Notes: generated by a model from the sequence alone, not told the origin. A DNA stretch of 64,000 nt from JABCPE02 sp963530615 (GCA_963530615.1 CAUSDX010000007.1:1-64000), one strand, 5' to 3'. Positions 8,945 through 17,804 are shown, counted from the stretch's first letter. Numbers and translations are program-made.

Positions 8945-9511
8945 ATGAAAAAAATAATCGCCACGATAGTTTTGAAATTGATGGGTTGGAAAATCCAAAT
9001 GGATGGAGATGTGAAAAATTTGGATAGATGTATCCTTGCGGTGGCTCCGCATACAGCGAATATAGAATATATTTTAGGGAATTTGGCGTATTGGAAATTA
9101 GGAAAACCATTGCGTGTAATTATCAAAGATGCTCATACTAAAGTATGGTATGGATTTATAATTAAAGCTATGGGAGGGATTGGGATTGACCGCTCTCAGA
9201 AGAATAATTTGGTTCAATTTGTAGCTGATTTATTTAAGAAAGAAGATTTTAGTTTAGTGATTACACCAGAGGGAACTCGCTCTTGGGTTCCGAAATGGAA
9301 ATTAGGATTTTATCATATGGCAATGACAGCCAAGGTGCCAATAGTTTTGGGTGCACCAGATTTTAGAACAAAAAAAATTCATTTAGGGAAGAAGATAAGC
9401 GTAGAGGATTTGGAAACTCGCTCGTTTGAAAGTATTATGGATGAACTGGAAGAGTATTATAAAAATTTTACTCCAAAATATCCAGAAAAATGGAATCCCA
9501 AAATTTATTAA
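8945..9511 (+). CDS. PlsC-like 1-acyl-glycerol-3-phosphate acyltransferase family protein
   Basis: A 188-residue member of the glycerolipid acyltransferase superfamily, which transfers acyl chains to lysophosphatidate or related acceptors at the inner membrane. Motif III, ITPEGTRS, is clear near 107-114, and the GIGIDRS stretch matches motif II. In motif I the usual H-x4-D reads HTANIE (about 37-42), so the catalytic aspartate position holds glutamate. The short form without a long N-terminal TM region is common in flavobacteria. It precedes isochorismate synthase by 11 bases, so the two are probably cotranscribed. Acceptor unknown. Confidence 0.85.
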   Translation: MKKIIATIVLKLMGWKIQMDGDVKNLDRCILAVAPHTANIEYILGNLAYWKLGKPLRVIIKDAHTKVWYGFIIKAMGGIGIDRSQKNNLVQFVADLFKKEDFSLVITPEGTRSWVPKWKLGFYHMAMTAKVPIVLGAPDFRTKKIHLGKKISVEDLETRSFESIMDELEEYYKNFTPKYPEKWNPKIY

Positions 9512-9522
9512 AATGAAAGTTG

Positions 9523-10494
9523 ATGGAATTTTTAATATTTCGTTTGCCTAATGAAGAAAAAATCAGGTATGTAAAAAATCAAGAAGCAGTAAATTCTACG
9601 GCTTCTTTTTTTCCTTTTGATAAGGGAGAAAATTTCCATATTTTTTGTGATGAGATTTCTGAAATAAAAGAAGAGCAGCTTGTAGAAATTTTAGAAAACA
9701 TTGATTATCCGATAAAAACTCAGTATTATTTTCCCAAAAAAGAGGAGTATTTAGATAAAATTGGTAAAGCTATAGAATGTATAGAGGAATATAATTTACA
9801 AAAATTAGTGGTTAGCAGACCATTGAAATTTTCTTTTGATAGGTTGAATTTGGCTCAAACTTTTCTTAATTTGTGTAAAAAATATCCTCAATCATTTTGT
9901 TATATTTGGAAATCAAAGGAGCAATTATGGCTCGGTGCTTCTCCTGAAATTTTAGGAATATTTGAACGAGAAAAAAACACTTTTGAAACGATGAGTTTGG
10001 CAGGGACTTTACCAATTGATGAGGAATGGACAGGGAAAGAGATAGAGGAGCAATATTTAGTAACGAGTTATATATTAGGTGTTTTGGGAGAATTTTCGGA
10101 AGAGATAGAAATAAAAAATAAAACAGAGCATGTTTTAGGAAAAATTAAACATTTGAAAAACGAAATTAAAGCTAAAGTTTCTAAAGAAAAACTGAATGAT
10201 TTAATTGAAAGATTACATCCTACACCTGCTGTCTGTGGAATACCTAAGGAATTTTGCCAACGAAAAATATTGGAAATAGAACAATATTCTCGTGAATTTT
10301 ATAGTGGATATATTAAAATAGATACGCCAGAGAAAATTTACTTTTTTGTGAATATTAGATGTATGCAAATATTTAGTAATGAGGCTGTTATTTATGTTGG
10401 AGGAGGGATTACCTTAAAAAGTAATCCAGAAAAAGAATGGAAAGAAACAGAACTGAAATCACAAGTGATTTTAGAGAGTATAGTTTTAGAGTAA
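9523..10494 (+). CDS. menF: Isochorismate synthase
   Basis: Converts chorismate to isochorismate, the entry step of menaquinone synthesis in Bacteroidota, in the cytoplasm. The 323-residue protein is a chorismate-binding fold with LVVSRPLKF near 96, the loop LHPTPAVCGIP near 235-245, REFYSGYIG-like segment YSREFYSGYI near 260, and the closing GGGITLKSNPEKEWKETELK near 296-315. I start at the ATG at 9523; an in-frame TTG directly before it is less likely. Other men genes are not in the window. An anthranilate or aminodeoxychorismate synthase is less likely given the motifs and short length. Confidence 0.88.
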   Translation: MEFLIFRLPNEEKIRYVKNQEAVNSTASFFPFDKGENFHIFCDEISEIKEEQLVEILENIDYPIKTQYYFPKKEEYLDKIGKAIECIEEYNLQKLVVSRPLKFSFDRLNLAQTFLNLCKKYPQSFCYIWKSKEQLWLGASPEILGIFEREKNTFETMSLAGTLPIDEEWTGKEIEEQYLVTSYILGVLGEFSEEIEIKNKTEHVLGKIKHLKNEIKAKVSKEKLNDLIERLHPTPAVCGIPKEFCQRKILEIEQYSREFYSGYIKIDTPEKIYFFVNIRCMQIFSNEAVIYVGGGITLKSNPEKEWKETELKSQVILESIVLE

Positions 10495-10515
10495 AGATAG
10501 TTGTTATAAAAATAG

Positions 10516-10523
10516 TATCTTCG
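10516..10523 (+). promoter_or_regulatory. -7 element for rlmN
   Basis: TATCTTCG (TAnnTTCG variant), 23 bases before the TTG start of rlmN. Confidence 0.4.
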
Positions 10524-10546
10524 CAGATTGAAAAAATAGTTTAGCA

Positions 10547-11587
10547 TTGAAAGATATTAGAACATTAAGTTTAGACCAACTTAAAGAATATTTTGTTTCT
10601 TTGGGTGAAAAGCCTTTTCGAGCAAAGCAAGTTTATGATTGGCTCTGGTCTAAAAATCTCCATTCCATTGATGAGATGACCAATTTATCCAAAGAATTGC
10701 GTCAAAAAATATCGCAGGAGTATATCATTAACCCTATTTCGGTAGATAGACTTCAAAGAAGTGCTGATGGGACTATAAAAAATGGAGTTAAACTCCACGA
10801 TGGACTTTTGGTAGAGAGTGTTCTAATCCCTACGGATACACGGACTACGGCGTGTGTTTCTTCGCAGGTAGGATGTTCTTTGAATTGTGAATTTTGTGCC
10901 ACTGCGAGACTTAAAAGAATGCGTAATTTAGAAGTCGCAGAAATTGTAGATCAGGTGGCTTTGATAGATAGGCAAAGTCGGTTGTATTTTGATAGACCTT
11001 TGTCTAATATCGTATTCATGGGAATGGGGGAGCCGATGATGAATTATAAAAATGTGGTAGATGCTATAAAAAAAATCACACAGCCTGATGGTTTAGGGAT
11101 GTCTCCTCGCAGAATTACCGTTTCTACTTCTGGAATTCCAAAGATGATAAAAATGCTTGCTGATGAAAATTTGAAGGTGAAATTAGCACTATCTTTACAT
11201 TCTGCCATAGAGGAGAAACGAAATGAAATTATGCCTTTTTCGGATAAATTTCCGTTGCCAGAAATTATGGAGTCTTTGCAGTATTGGTATCAAAAAACAG
11301 GTTCAATAATTACTTTGGAATATTGTATTTGGAAGGGTATTAATGATAAAGATGAGGATATTAAGGCGTTGGTAAAATTTTGTAAAAGAGTGCCTACGAA
11401 AGTTAATTTGATAGAATATAACTCTATTGGAGAAGGCAAATATGACCGCAGTAATCCTATGGCTACGGAAAATTATGTGCAACAATTAGAAAAAAATGGT
11501 ATCACCGTGATGATTCGCCGAAGTAGAGGAGGGGATATTGATGCGGCTTGTGGTCAGTTAGCTAATAAAATTTCCGAAGAAGTTTAA
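10547..11587 (+). CDS. rlmN: Dual-specificity 23S rRNA/tRNA adenine C2-methyltransferase RlmN (TTG start)
   Basis: A radical-SAM enzyme that methylates C2 of A2503 in 23S rRNA and A37 in some tRNAs. The CxxxCxxC cluster motif (VGCSLNCEFCATA) is near residues 107-119; the GMGEPMMNYKNV motif is near 162-173; the second catalytic cysteine is in DAACGQL near the C-terminus. Length 346 is standard. The start is TTG at 10547: an in-frame stop lies only six codons upstream with no ATG between, and the first internal ATG would remove conserved N-terminal sequence including FRAKQVYDWLW. Confidence 0.95.
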   Translation: MKDIRTLSLDQLKEYFVSLGEKPFRAKQVYDWLWSKNLHSIDEMTNLSKELRQKISQEYIINPISVDRLQRSADGTIKNGVKLHDGLLVESVLIPTDTRTTACVSSQVGCSLNCEFCATARLKRMRNLEVAEIVDQVALIDRQSRLYFDRPLSNIVFMGMGEPMMNYKNVVDAIKKITQPDGLGMSPRRITVSTSGIPKMIKMLADENLKVKLALSLHSAIEEKRNEIMPFSDKFPLPEIMESLQYWYQKTGSIITLEYCIWKGINDKDEDIKALVKFCKRVPTKVNLIEYNSIGEGKYDRSNPMATENYVQQLEKNGITVMIRRSRGGDIDAACGQLANKISEEV

Positions 11588-11598
11588 TAAAAATAGTT

Positions 11599-11606
11599 TA
11601 TATTTG
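11599..11606 (+). promoter_or_regulatory. -7 element before the polyprenyl synthase gene
   Basis: TATATTTG just after the rlmN stop codon and 13 bases before the GTG start at 11620. Confidence 0.45.
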
Positions 11607-11619
11607 TTGAAGTAAAGTT

Positions 11620-12597
11620 GTGGGTAATATTTTAGAAGAAATAAAAAATCCGATAAGGCAAGAGATGAAACTTTTTGAAAAGAAGTTTCAAGAATCTATG
11701 CGGAGTGAGGTATTTTTATTGGATAAAATAACCCGATTTATATTAAAGACTAAAGGGAAGCAAATAAGACCTATGTTTGTGTTTCTTTGTGCCAAATTGG
11801 TAGGAGAGATTACAGAAAAAACTCATAGAGGAGCTGCCATGATAGAGTTGATTCATACTGCGACTTTGGTACATGATGATGTGGTAGATGAGAGTTTTAA
11901 GAGAAGAGGTTTTTTCTCCATTAATGCCCTTTGGAAGAATAAAATAGCAGTTTTGGTTGGAGATTATTTATTGTCAAAGTCTGTGATAATTTCCACAGAA
12001 AATCAAGATTTTGATATTTTAGCGGTAATTTCTAAAACTATTAGAGAGATGTCCGAGGGAGAGTTACTTCAATTAGAAAAATCTAGGAAGTTAGATATTA
12101 CTGAGGATATTTATTACGAGATTATCCGTAAAAAGACAGCTACGCTTATTGCGGCTTGTTGCGAAGTGGGAGCGATTTCTAATAATGTAAATGTAGAATT
12201 AGCTCAGAAAATAAGAGATTTTGGAACTTATACGGGAATAGCTTTTCAGATTAAAGATGATTTATTTGATTATTTGAAAAAAAATGCTACTGGCAAACCC
12301 GTGGGAATAGATATAAAAGAGAAGAAATTAACTTTACCTCTAATTTATGCTATGAATTCGGTGAAAAAAGACGAAAGAAAATACTATTTCAATATAGTAA
12401 AGAATCATAGTCATGAAACTGGTAAAGTAAATGAATTGATGGAGTTTGTTAAAAAATCAGGAGGAATAAGTTATGCAGAAAAAGTGATGCTAAATTATCA
12501 TATAAAAGCATTGGAAATTATAGATGAATTCCCTGATAATGAGGCAAAAAAATCACTTCAATTGATGTTAAATTATATAATAAAAAGGGATTTATAA
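11620..12597 (+). CDS. Polyprenyl diphosphate synthase (GTG start)
   Basis: A trans-isoprenyl diphosphate synthase that extends allylic diphosphates with IPP, most likely to make the menaquinone side chain. Both aspartate-rich motifs are present: DDVVDE near residue 88 and DDLFD near 212, along with KGKQIRPMFVF near 45. At 325 residues it matches the octaprenyl/IspB-type class. The start is GTG at 11620; an in-frame TGA is three codons upstream and no ATG occurs before residue 16. It sits between rlmN and trxB; the isochorismate synthase two genes earlier fits a quinone role. Chain length cannot be read by eye. Confidence 0.92.
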   Translation: MGNILEEIKNPIRQEMKLFEKKFQESMRSEVFLLDKITRFILKTKGKQIRPMFVFLCAKLVGEITEKTHRGAAMIELIHTATLVHDDVVDESFKRRGFFSINALWKNKIAVLVGDYLLSKSVIISTENQDFDILAVISKTIREMSEGELLQLEKSRKLDITEDIYYEIIRKKTATLIAACCEVGAISNNVNVELAQKIRDFGTYTGIAFQIKDDLFDYLKKNATGKPVGIDIKEKKLTLPLIYAMNSVKKDERKYYFNIVKNHSHETGKVNELMEFVKKSGGISYAEKVMLNYHIKALEIIDEFPDNEAKKSLQLMLNYIIKRDL

Positions 12598-12608
12598 ATA
12601 AAAAATAT

Positions 12609-13550
12609 ATGGAAAATAATATTTTAGATTGTGTGATTGTTGGTTCTGGTCCATCAGGTTTTACGGCTGCGATTTATGCAGCAAGAGCGGATTTGAAACC
12701 AGAATTATATACAGGAATGCAACCAGGAGGACAATTGACAACAACGACAGATGTAGATAATTTCCCAGGTTATCCGAATGGTGTAGAAGGTCCTGAAATG
12801 ATGGCGGATTTGCAAAAACAGGCAGAGCGATTTGATACAAAAATACATTATGAAATGATTTCCAAGGTAGAATTTTCCAGAGAAAAAGGAGGAATTCATA
12901 AACTTTGGGCTGGCGAAAAAGAAATTTTGGCAAAGACGGTTATTGTATCAACAGGTGCTACAGCGAAATATCTTGGTCTTGAGGATGAAAAAAAATATGC
13001 AGGTGGAGGTGTTTCTGCTTGTGCTACTTGTGATGGATTTTTCTATAAGGGAAAAGAAGTAATTGTAGTAGGTGCTGGTGATACCGCAGCAGAGGAGGCG
13101 ATTTATCTGGCTAATATTTGTAGTAAAGTAACGATGTTGGTAAGAAAAGACCATTTCCGTGCTTCAAAAGCAATGGTTCATAGAATAGAAAAAATGGCAA
13201 ATATAGAGGTGAAATTTAATCATGAATTGATTGGAATAAATGGAGAAAATGGATTAGTAGAAAAAGCAGTAGTTATTGATAATCAATCTCAACAGACTTC
13301 AGAAATTCCTGTTCATGGTATTTTTATTGCGATAGGTCATAAACCTAATACAGAGATTTTCCAAGGTCAAATTGATTTAGATGAAAATGGTTATATCATA
13401 ACAGAAGGGAAGTCTTCAAAGACTAATTTGCCAGGAGTTTTTGCAGCGGGTGATGTTCAAGATTCTTCTTATCGTCAAGCAATTACAGCAGCAGGAAGCG
13501 GTTGTATGGCAGCTATAGATGCGGAGCGTTATTTAGCAGATTTAAGATAA
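12609..13550 (+). CDS. trxB: Thioredoxin-disulfide reductase
   Basis: A flavoenzyme that passes electrons from NADPH to thioredoxin in the cytoplasm. The FAD motif is GSGPSGFTAAIYAARA (residues 11-26), the redox centre is CATC near 137-140, and the NADPH motif is GAGDTAAEEA near 154. The C-terminal FAD-binding AAGDVQD is near 281. Length 313 is typical. It follows the polyprenyl synthase by 11 bases and is closed by a strong terminator. Confidence 0.96.
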   Translation: MENNILDCVIVGSGPSGFTAAIYAARADLKPELYTGMQPGGQLTTTTDVDNFPGYPNGVEGPEMMADLQKQAERFDTKIHYEMISKVEFSREKGGIHKLWAGEKEILAKTVIVSTGATAKYLGLEDEKKYAGGGVSACATCDGFFYKGKEVIVVGAGDTAAEEAIYLANICSKVTMLVRKDHFRASKAMVHRIEKMANIEVKFNHELIGINGENGLVEKAVVIDNQSQQTSEIPVHGIFIAIGHKPNTEIFQGQIDLDENGYIITEGKSSKTNLPGVFAAGDVQDSSYRQAITAAGSGCMAAIDAERYLADLR

Positions 13551-13553
13551 AAT

Positions 13554-13590
13554 AAAAAAACTTAGAGAATATTTTTCTCTAAGTTTTTTA
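13554..13590. terminator. bidirectional terminator between trxB and lptC
   Basis: A7 run, then stem cttagagaa/ttctctaag with a five-base loop, then a T run. It overlaps the last codon of lptC on the other strand. Confidence 0.85.
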
Positions 13591-14178
13591 TTGTTTAGGC
13601 ATTTCTTTAGGATTTATTTCCCCAGAATTATCATAAAAAGTATATTCAGAAAAATCATCTTTGGCGACCATACCATGAGCTGCCACAAATATATTTCCTT
13701 CTTTATCAGAGATAAATACAGTATCTTTTGTATGCATTTGTCTATTTTTTTTATCCCAATAGATAGATTCCATCACGAAAGTTTGCCCTTCATGATTGAC
13801 AACTTTTACATTTCCCTTTGCCTCATAAAATTCTTTTTTTTCTATGAATTTAGCATATTTTGCTTTTAGAGTTCCAGGTATTTTTGGATTTTTTTTATTA
13901 AAAAATTCTAAATATAATCCTTTTTTAGCCTCAATATATGGAGTGTCAATAAATTCATATTCTTCTAAAATAGGAGCTTTAAATTTTATTTTTACAAAGC
14001 CAGAATCTTTTTGTAGAATATCAGCATTGTAAATAATACGAGAGGGGAAATGGAGATTGGAATTTCTTTTATTTGCTTCTGTGATATCCTCTTCGCAAGA
14101 TTGCAAAATAAAAAATATAGCCACGGAAAATACAGCGACTATATTTTTTTTAATATATGTAATTTTTTTTAACTTCAT
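13588..14178 (-). CDS. lptC: LPS export protein LptC-like lipoprotein
   Basis: LptC is the bitopic inner-membrane protein that hands LPS from LptBFG to LptA. This 196-residue protein has an N-terminal hydrophobic segment (about 11-26) ending in a lipobox-like LQSCEE. The body has the LptC fold features: TPYIEAKKGLYLEF, GTLKAKYAKF, KKEFYEAKGNVKVVN, then FVMESIYWDKKNRQMHT. The repeated beta-jellyroll phrases and the cysteine make it the Bacteroidota lipoprotein version. The gene lies 17 bases after an outer-membrane protein gene, an arrangement common in flavobacteria. Confidence 0.88.
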   Translation of the reverse strand: MKLKKITYIKKNIVAVFSVAIFFILQSCEEDITEANKRNSNLHFPSRIIYNADILQKDSGFVKIKFKAPILEEYEFIDTPYIEAKKGLYLEFFNKKNPKIPGTLKAKYAKFIEKKEFYEAKGNVKVVNHEGQTFVMESIYWDKKNRQMHTKDTVFISDKEGNIFVAAHGMVAKDDFSEYTFYDNSGEINPKEMPKQ

Positions 14179-14195
14179 GAGAAGAGAAATATAAA

Positions 14196-15461
14196 TTAAT
14201 CGTAGTATTGTTTTTCAAACCATTTGTTAGCAAAATTAATACCTATAGTAAAGTTTAAGAAATTTTCTCTAATTAGATTATTTTTCAATGTTCCTCTTTG
14301 ACCTAATTCTATACCTAAATCTATTGAACTTAATCGGTTGATATTACTTTTTTGAAAAGGAAAAGAGCCTCCAAAAGCAATTCCGTATTTATCAATGCTG
14401 GTATTATTGATGTGTAAGTTTCCTTTTTCAAAAAATGCACCATAGCGATAAGTTACTCTTGAAAAATAGTTTCTAAAATTGTTATAATTTGGTAAATACC
14501 ATCCTCCGACAGAGAATCTATAAGAATCTTGATAGTCAAAAGTTTTATTGAAAGCAGTGGTATTTGTTCCGTTTTTATAATTTAATTGGGTAGAAATAAA
14601 CCATCTTGCTTCATATCCATATCCAATTCCAAAAGAAAATTCTTTACTTAAAATGTTTTTGGTTTTCTGATTGCTTTCAGAGATATTAGATTGATATGTT
14701 TTTGTGTTGTTATAAAGATAATAAGTGCTATTTACGAAAGAACTTTCAAAGTCAGATGTATTTCCGAAAGTGTAAGTAGCTCCAAAAGTTAGTTTCTTAT
14801 TATTTTTTAATCTTTGTTGATAAACAGATCCCACTGTAAAATTGAAATTATTTACATTTACTTGGTTTTCACGACTGTTTATAAGTGTTGTATGGTTGTA
14901 ACTAGTTTCTTCTGTATCATATAGTTTACCAAAGAATAAATTGGAGCGTATCCCTAATGAAAAGGCAGGAGTAAAATGATATCCAAAAGCCATTTGCACT
15001 AGATTAATACTTCCGCTTCCAGTAAAATTTTGCTTTCCTGAAGTTCCATCTGGTAGGTTGATAGATTGGGTTACATTGTAATCTTTAGAACTATAAGGAG
15101 AGTATTTTACCCCAAATTTCAATTTTTTAGAAATAGGAAATGCTAAAGATAGTCCAGAAACATAGGTGGAATGTTTATTATACTTATTTTCGTTTGATTT
15201 TAGATATTGGTTCTCATTGGTCGCCTGAAATTTTAATGATGTCAATTCTAAATTGCTATTTGCAGCAGGGTTTTGGAAATTAAATTGATTATTAAAATCC
15301 CAAACATAAGCAGTGGATATTCCTCCCATAGAAATAGTTTCTATAGAATTATCATATTTCACATCGCCAATTCCATAAGAAGCGTAAGGCGAATTGCCAA
15401 TGGTTTGAGCATTAGCAATACCGTAGGCTGCTATAAAAAGTGAAACAACTAATTTCTTCAT
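14196..15461 (-). CDS. Outer-membrane beta-barrel protein, function unknown
   Basis: A 421-residue protein with a signal peptide (cleavage after about residue 18, AIANAQ-type end). It begins the mature part with NSPYASYGIGDVKY and has many alternating amphipathic strands ending in a C-terminal aromatic segment, as expected of an outer-membrane barrel. The phrase SMGGISTAYVWDFNNQFNFQNPAA resembles the opening of FadL/OmpP1-like barrels in Bacteroidota, but I do not assign transport. It is the first gene of a two-gene unit with lptC, so its expression is tied to envelope construction. Confidence 0.8.
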   Translation of the reverse strand: MKKLVVSLFIAAYGIANAQTIGNSPYASYGIGDVKYDNSIETISMGGISTAYVWDFNNQFNFQNPAANSNLELTSLKFQATNENQYLKSNENKYNKHSTYVSGLSLAFPISKKLKFGVKYSPYSSKDYNVTQSINLPDGTSGKQNFTGSGSINLVQMAFGYHFTPAFSLGIRSNLFFGKLYDTEETSYNHTTLINSRENQVNVNNFNFTVGSVYQQRLKNNKKLTFGATYTFGNTSDFESSFVNSTYYLYNNTKTYQSNISESNQKTKNILSKEFSFGIGYGYEARWFISTQLNYKNGTNTTAFNKTFDYQDSYRFSVGGWYLPNYNNFRNYFSRVTYRYGAFFEKGNLHINNTSIDKYGIAFGGSFPFQKSNINRLSSIDLGIELGQRGTLKNNLIRENFLNFTIGINFANKWFEKQYYD

Positions 15462-15477
15462 TTTATAAAAATATTGG

Positions 15478-15485
15478 CAAATATA
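15478..15485 (-). promoter_or_regulatory. -7 element for the outer-membrane protein-lptC unit
   Basis: Reads TATATTTG (followed by C) on the minus strand, 16 bases before the ATG at 15461. No clear -33 element. Confidence 0.5.
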
Positions 15486-15533
15486 ATGAAATTAAAAAAT
15501 TATAGCATGTTAAAATATGTTATTTATATTGTT

Positions 15534-15566
15534 TTTGATAAAATATCTGAAAAAATATTATCTTTG
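15534..15566 (+). promoter_or_regulatory. promoter of holB placing transcription start at the ATG
   Basis: TTTG at 15534-15537, a 21-base spacer, then TATCTTTG at 15559-15566. Only GAGT separates this box from the ATG at 15571, so the message should be leaderless or nearly so. Confidence 0.6.
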
Positions 15567-15570
15567 GAGT

Positions 15571-16689
15571 ATGAATTGGAATGATATTGTAGGACAGAAA
15601 GTACTGATTTCGTCATTAAAAGATGCCATTGAAAATGATAGAGTTGCTCATGCTCAGTTATTTGTAGGTAAGGATGGGTATGGAGGTTTACCATTGGCAT
15701 TAGCATATGCACAAGAGATTTTTAGTCGAGAAAATTCTCATTCGGCATCCAAGGTAGAGACACTTAATCATTTGGATTTGCATTTTAGTTTTCCAGTTTA
15801 TTCGGAGAAAAATGATTCTAAAAGTAAGAGGTTTTTCCAAAATTGGAGAAAGATGATTTTGGAGAATCCTTATGCTTCTTTTCAAGATTTTGGAGAACTT
15901 TTAGAAGCAAAAAATAAACAACTAATCATTTCTGCTTCAGAAGTAGAGGAGTGGGGGAATATATTCAACCTTAAAAGTTATGAAGGAGGGACGAAGATTT
16001 TGATTATTTGGAGAGCAGATAGAATTAATGAATCTGCGGCAAACAAATTTCTGAAATTTTTAGAAGAACCACCTCAAAGGACATTGATATTTTTGTTAGC
16101 TGATAGTATAGAAAATATGCTCCAAACTATACTTTCTCGTTGTCAAATTGTTGAGATCCCTCGTATAAATGATGATGATATTTTTCAATTTTTAACGGAA
16201 AAACTGTCATTAACAGAAGATAAAGCAATGAAAATAGTGCATCAAGCACAGGGTAATTATAATATAGCATTGAAAATAGCAAAAGAGGGGGATATAGATG
16301 AAGAATTTGAAGATTTATTTATCCTCTGGGTCAGAAATGCTTTTCAAGCTAAGAAAAAACCAGAAGTATTAAAAGAAATTATCTTTTGGGCAAGAAATAT
16401 TGCATTATGGGATAGGGAAAAACAGAAGAATTTTTTAAGTTATTGTTTAGAAACTTTTAGATTGGCACTTTTACAAAACTATGGAGTAGAAGAAGTGGTA
16501 TATAGAAAATTGATAAAGAATAATTTTAACTGGGAAAGATTTTCTAGGTATATTCACGGAGTGAATATTGAGACCATTTTAGAAGAAATTTCAGAAGCAA
16601 ATATTCATCTATATAGAAATGCAAATTCAAAAATAGTATGGACAGATTTGGGGATTAAATTAATTAGAAATTTACATAAAAGTTACTAA
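15571..16689 (+). CDS. holB: DNA polymerase III clamp loader, delta' subunit
   Basis: The delta' subunit is part of the clamp loader that places the sliding clamp on primed DNA. The 372-residue protein opens with MNWNDIVGQK, has a degenerate P-loop (GKDGYGGLPLA, lacking the Walker lysine as expected for a non-ATPase delta'), NKFLKFLEEPPQRTLIFLLAD near 160-180 and LSRCQ near 192. An upstream in-frame ATG at 15517 would add 18 residues, but that stretch overlaps the promoter and does not look like the family start, so I chose 15571. Only four bases separate the -7 box and this ATG. Confidence 0.92.
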   Translation: MNWNDIVGQKVLISSLKDAIENDRVAHAQLFVGKDGYGGLPLALAYAQEIFSRENSHSASKVETLNHLDLHFSFPVYSEKNDSKSKRFFQNWRKMILENPYASFQDFGELLEAKNKQLIISASEVEEWGNIFNLKSYEGGTKILIIWRADRINESAANKFLKFLEEPPQRTLIFLLADSIENMLQTILSRCQIVEIPRINDDDIFQFLTEKLSLTEDKAMKIVHQAQGNYNIALKIAKEGDIDEEFEDLFILWVRNAFQAKKKPEVLKEIIFWARNIALWDREKQKNFLSYCLETFRLALLQNYGVEEVVYRKLIKNNFNWERFSRYIHGVNIETILEEISEANIHLYRNANSKIVWTDLGIKLIRNLHKSY

Positions 16690-16691
16690 AC

Positions 16692-16730
16692 AAAAACTAG
16701 TATAAATTTATGCTGGTTTTTTATTTTTTT
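16692..16730 (+). terminator. probable holB terminator
   Basis: Stem 16692-16703 with 16710-16721 (two G-T pairs), loop aaattt, followed by a long T-rich run. Confidence 0.6.
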
Positions 16731-16830
16731 TCTGCTATTTCATTTTACCCTGTTTTGAAAAATCACACAAGAGAATAAAAAAGAGAAAAAATTGGGAAAA
16801 CCATTTGTGGAAGGTGTTTTCCCAATGTTG

Positions 16831-16912
16831 TACCCAGAGCCGGAATCGAACCGGCACGCCTTTCGGCGCTGGATTTTGAGTCCAGTGCGTCTACCAGTTC
16901 CGCCATCTGGGC
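16831..16912 (-). tRNA. tRNA-Leu (anticodon CAA)
   Basis: On the minus strand the acceptor gcccaga pairs with tctgggt (a G-U closing pair), followed by discriminator A at 16831. The anticodon loop is ctcaaaa, giving CAA, which reads UUG. A long variable arm (gcgccgaaaggcgt) marks it as class II, and the T loop reads ttcgatt. CCA is not encoded. The rest of the 332-base interval between holB and the metallo-hydrolase gene holds the holB terminator and AT-rich sequence in which I see nothing else. Confidence 0.97.
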
Positions 16913-17021
16913 TACTCAATAAATCTTTTGCAAAGATATGATTTTTTATATGTATAGCAAATTTTTTATTAATAAAAAAAGAATAGGGTGGTTAATATTT
17001 TGAAAATCAATAATTTTATTT

Positions 17022-17786
17022 TTAAAAACATATTTCTAGACCATCATAAGCAAGATGAATATTTTGAGGCAGTTCATTTTCTGTTTCTTCATGAAATCCA
17101 ATAAGATGGCTTAAATGAGTAAGATAAGTAGTTTTAGGGTTCAAATTTTGAATGATTTTTAAAATATCAGGTAAAATAAAATGGGCGGGGTGAGGATTTT
17201 CTTTTCGGAGACAGTTAATGATTAAAATATCCAAATCGAGAAGTTTTTCAATTTCTTCATTTGGTATAAAACTCGTATCAGTGAGATAGGCTAAATTTTT
17301 GATTTTGAAGCCTAAAATTGGTAATTGATTATGTAAGACATTGATAGGAGTTATTAAGGTTTTGTCGATATAAAAAGGATTTGTAATATGATGTATATTA
17401 AAAGAAGGGCTTCCTGGATATTTTATTTTGCTAAATGCATAAGAAAATCTTGAACAAATTTCTTTTGCGGTCCTAGGATGGCAGTAAATAGGCATGTTTT
17501 TTTGATTTTCAAAAATGATAGGTCGTAAATCATCTAATCCTATAACATGATCATTGTGTTCATGGGTGATTAAAACTGCATCAATTTTTTTTTCTTGATT
17601 AGATAACATTTGTTGACGAAAATCAGGACCACAGTCGATGAGAAGTTTTTTATTTTCATCAGTAGTGATTAGGGCTGAACAACGTAGTCTTTTGTCTTTC
17701 GGATGTTTGGAAAGACAAACAGGATGGTTTGAGCCAATTACAGGAACTCCTTGAGAAGTGCCAGTGCCTAAAAATTTTAATTTCAT
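17022..17786 (-). CDS. MBL-fold metallo-hydrolase (PhnP-like)
   Basis: A 254-residue metallo-beta-lactamase-fold hydrolase. It opens with KLKFLGTGTSQGVPVIG, and the metal motif THEHNDHVIGLDD (HxHxDH type) is near residues 76-88. The CSALITTDENKKLLIDCGPDFRQQML region and later LTDTSFIP (metal-binding Asp) fit the PhnP/cyclic phosphodiesterase subgroup. The substrate is not known. It lies just after the L20 operon terminator on the same strand; I do not see a clean promoter in the 75-base gap, so read-through is possible. Confidence 0.85.
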   Translation of the reverse strand: MKLKFLGTGTSQGVPVIGSNHPVCLSKHPKDKRLRCSALITTDENKKLLIDCGPDFRQQMLSNQEKKIDAVLITHEHNDHVIGLDDLRPIIFENQKNMPIYCHPRTAKEICSRFSYAFSKIKYPGSPSFNIHHITNPFYIDKTLITPINVLHNQLPILGFKIKNLAYLTDTSFIPNEEIEKLLDLDILIINCLRKENPHPAHFILPDILKIIQNLNPKTTYLTHLSHLIGFHEETENELPQNIHLAYDGLEICF

Positions 17787-17804
17787 GTTTAAAAAAAATT
17801 GTAG

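Noticed and set aside
15517..15570. Longer in-frame start for holB
   Set aside because: The added residues overlap the promoter and do not resemble the family N-terminus (MNWNDIVGQK).
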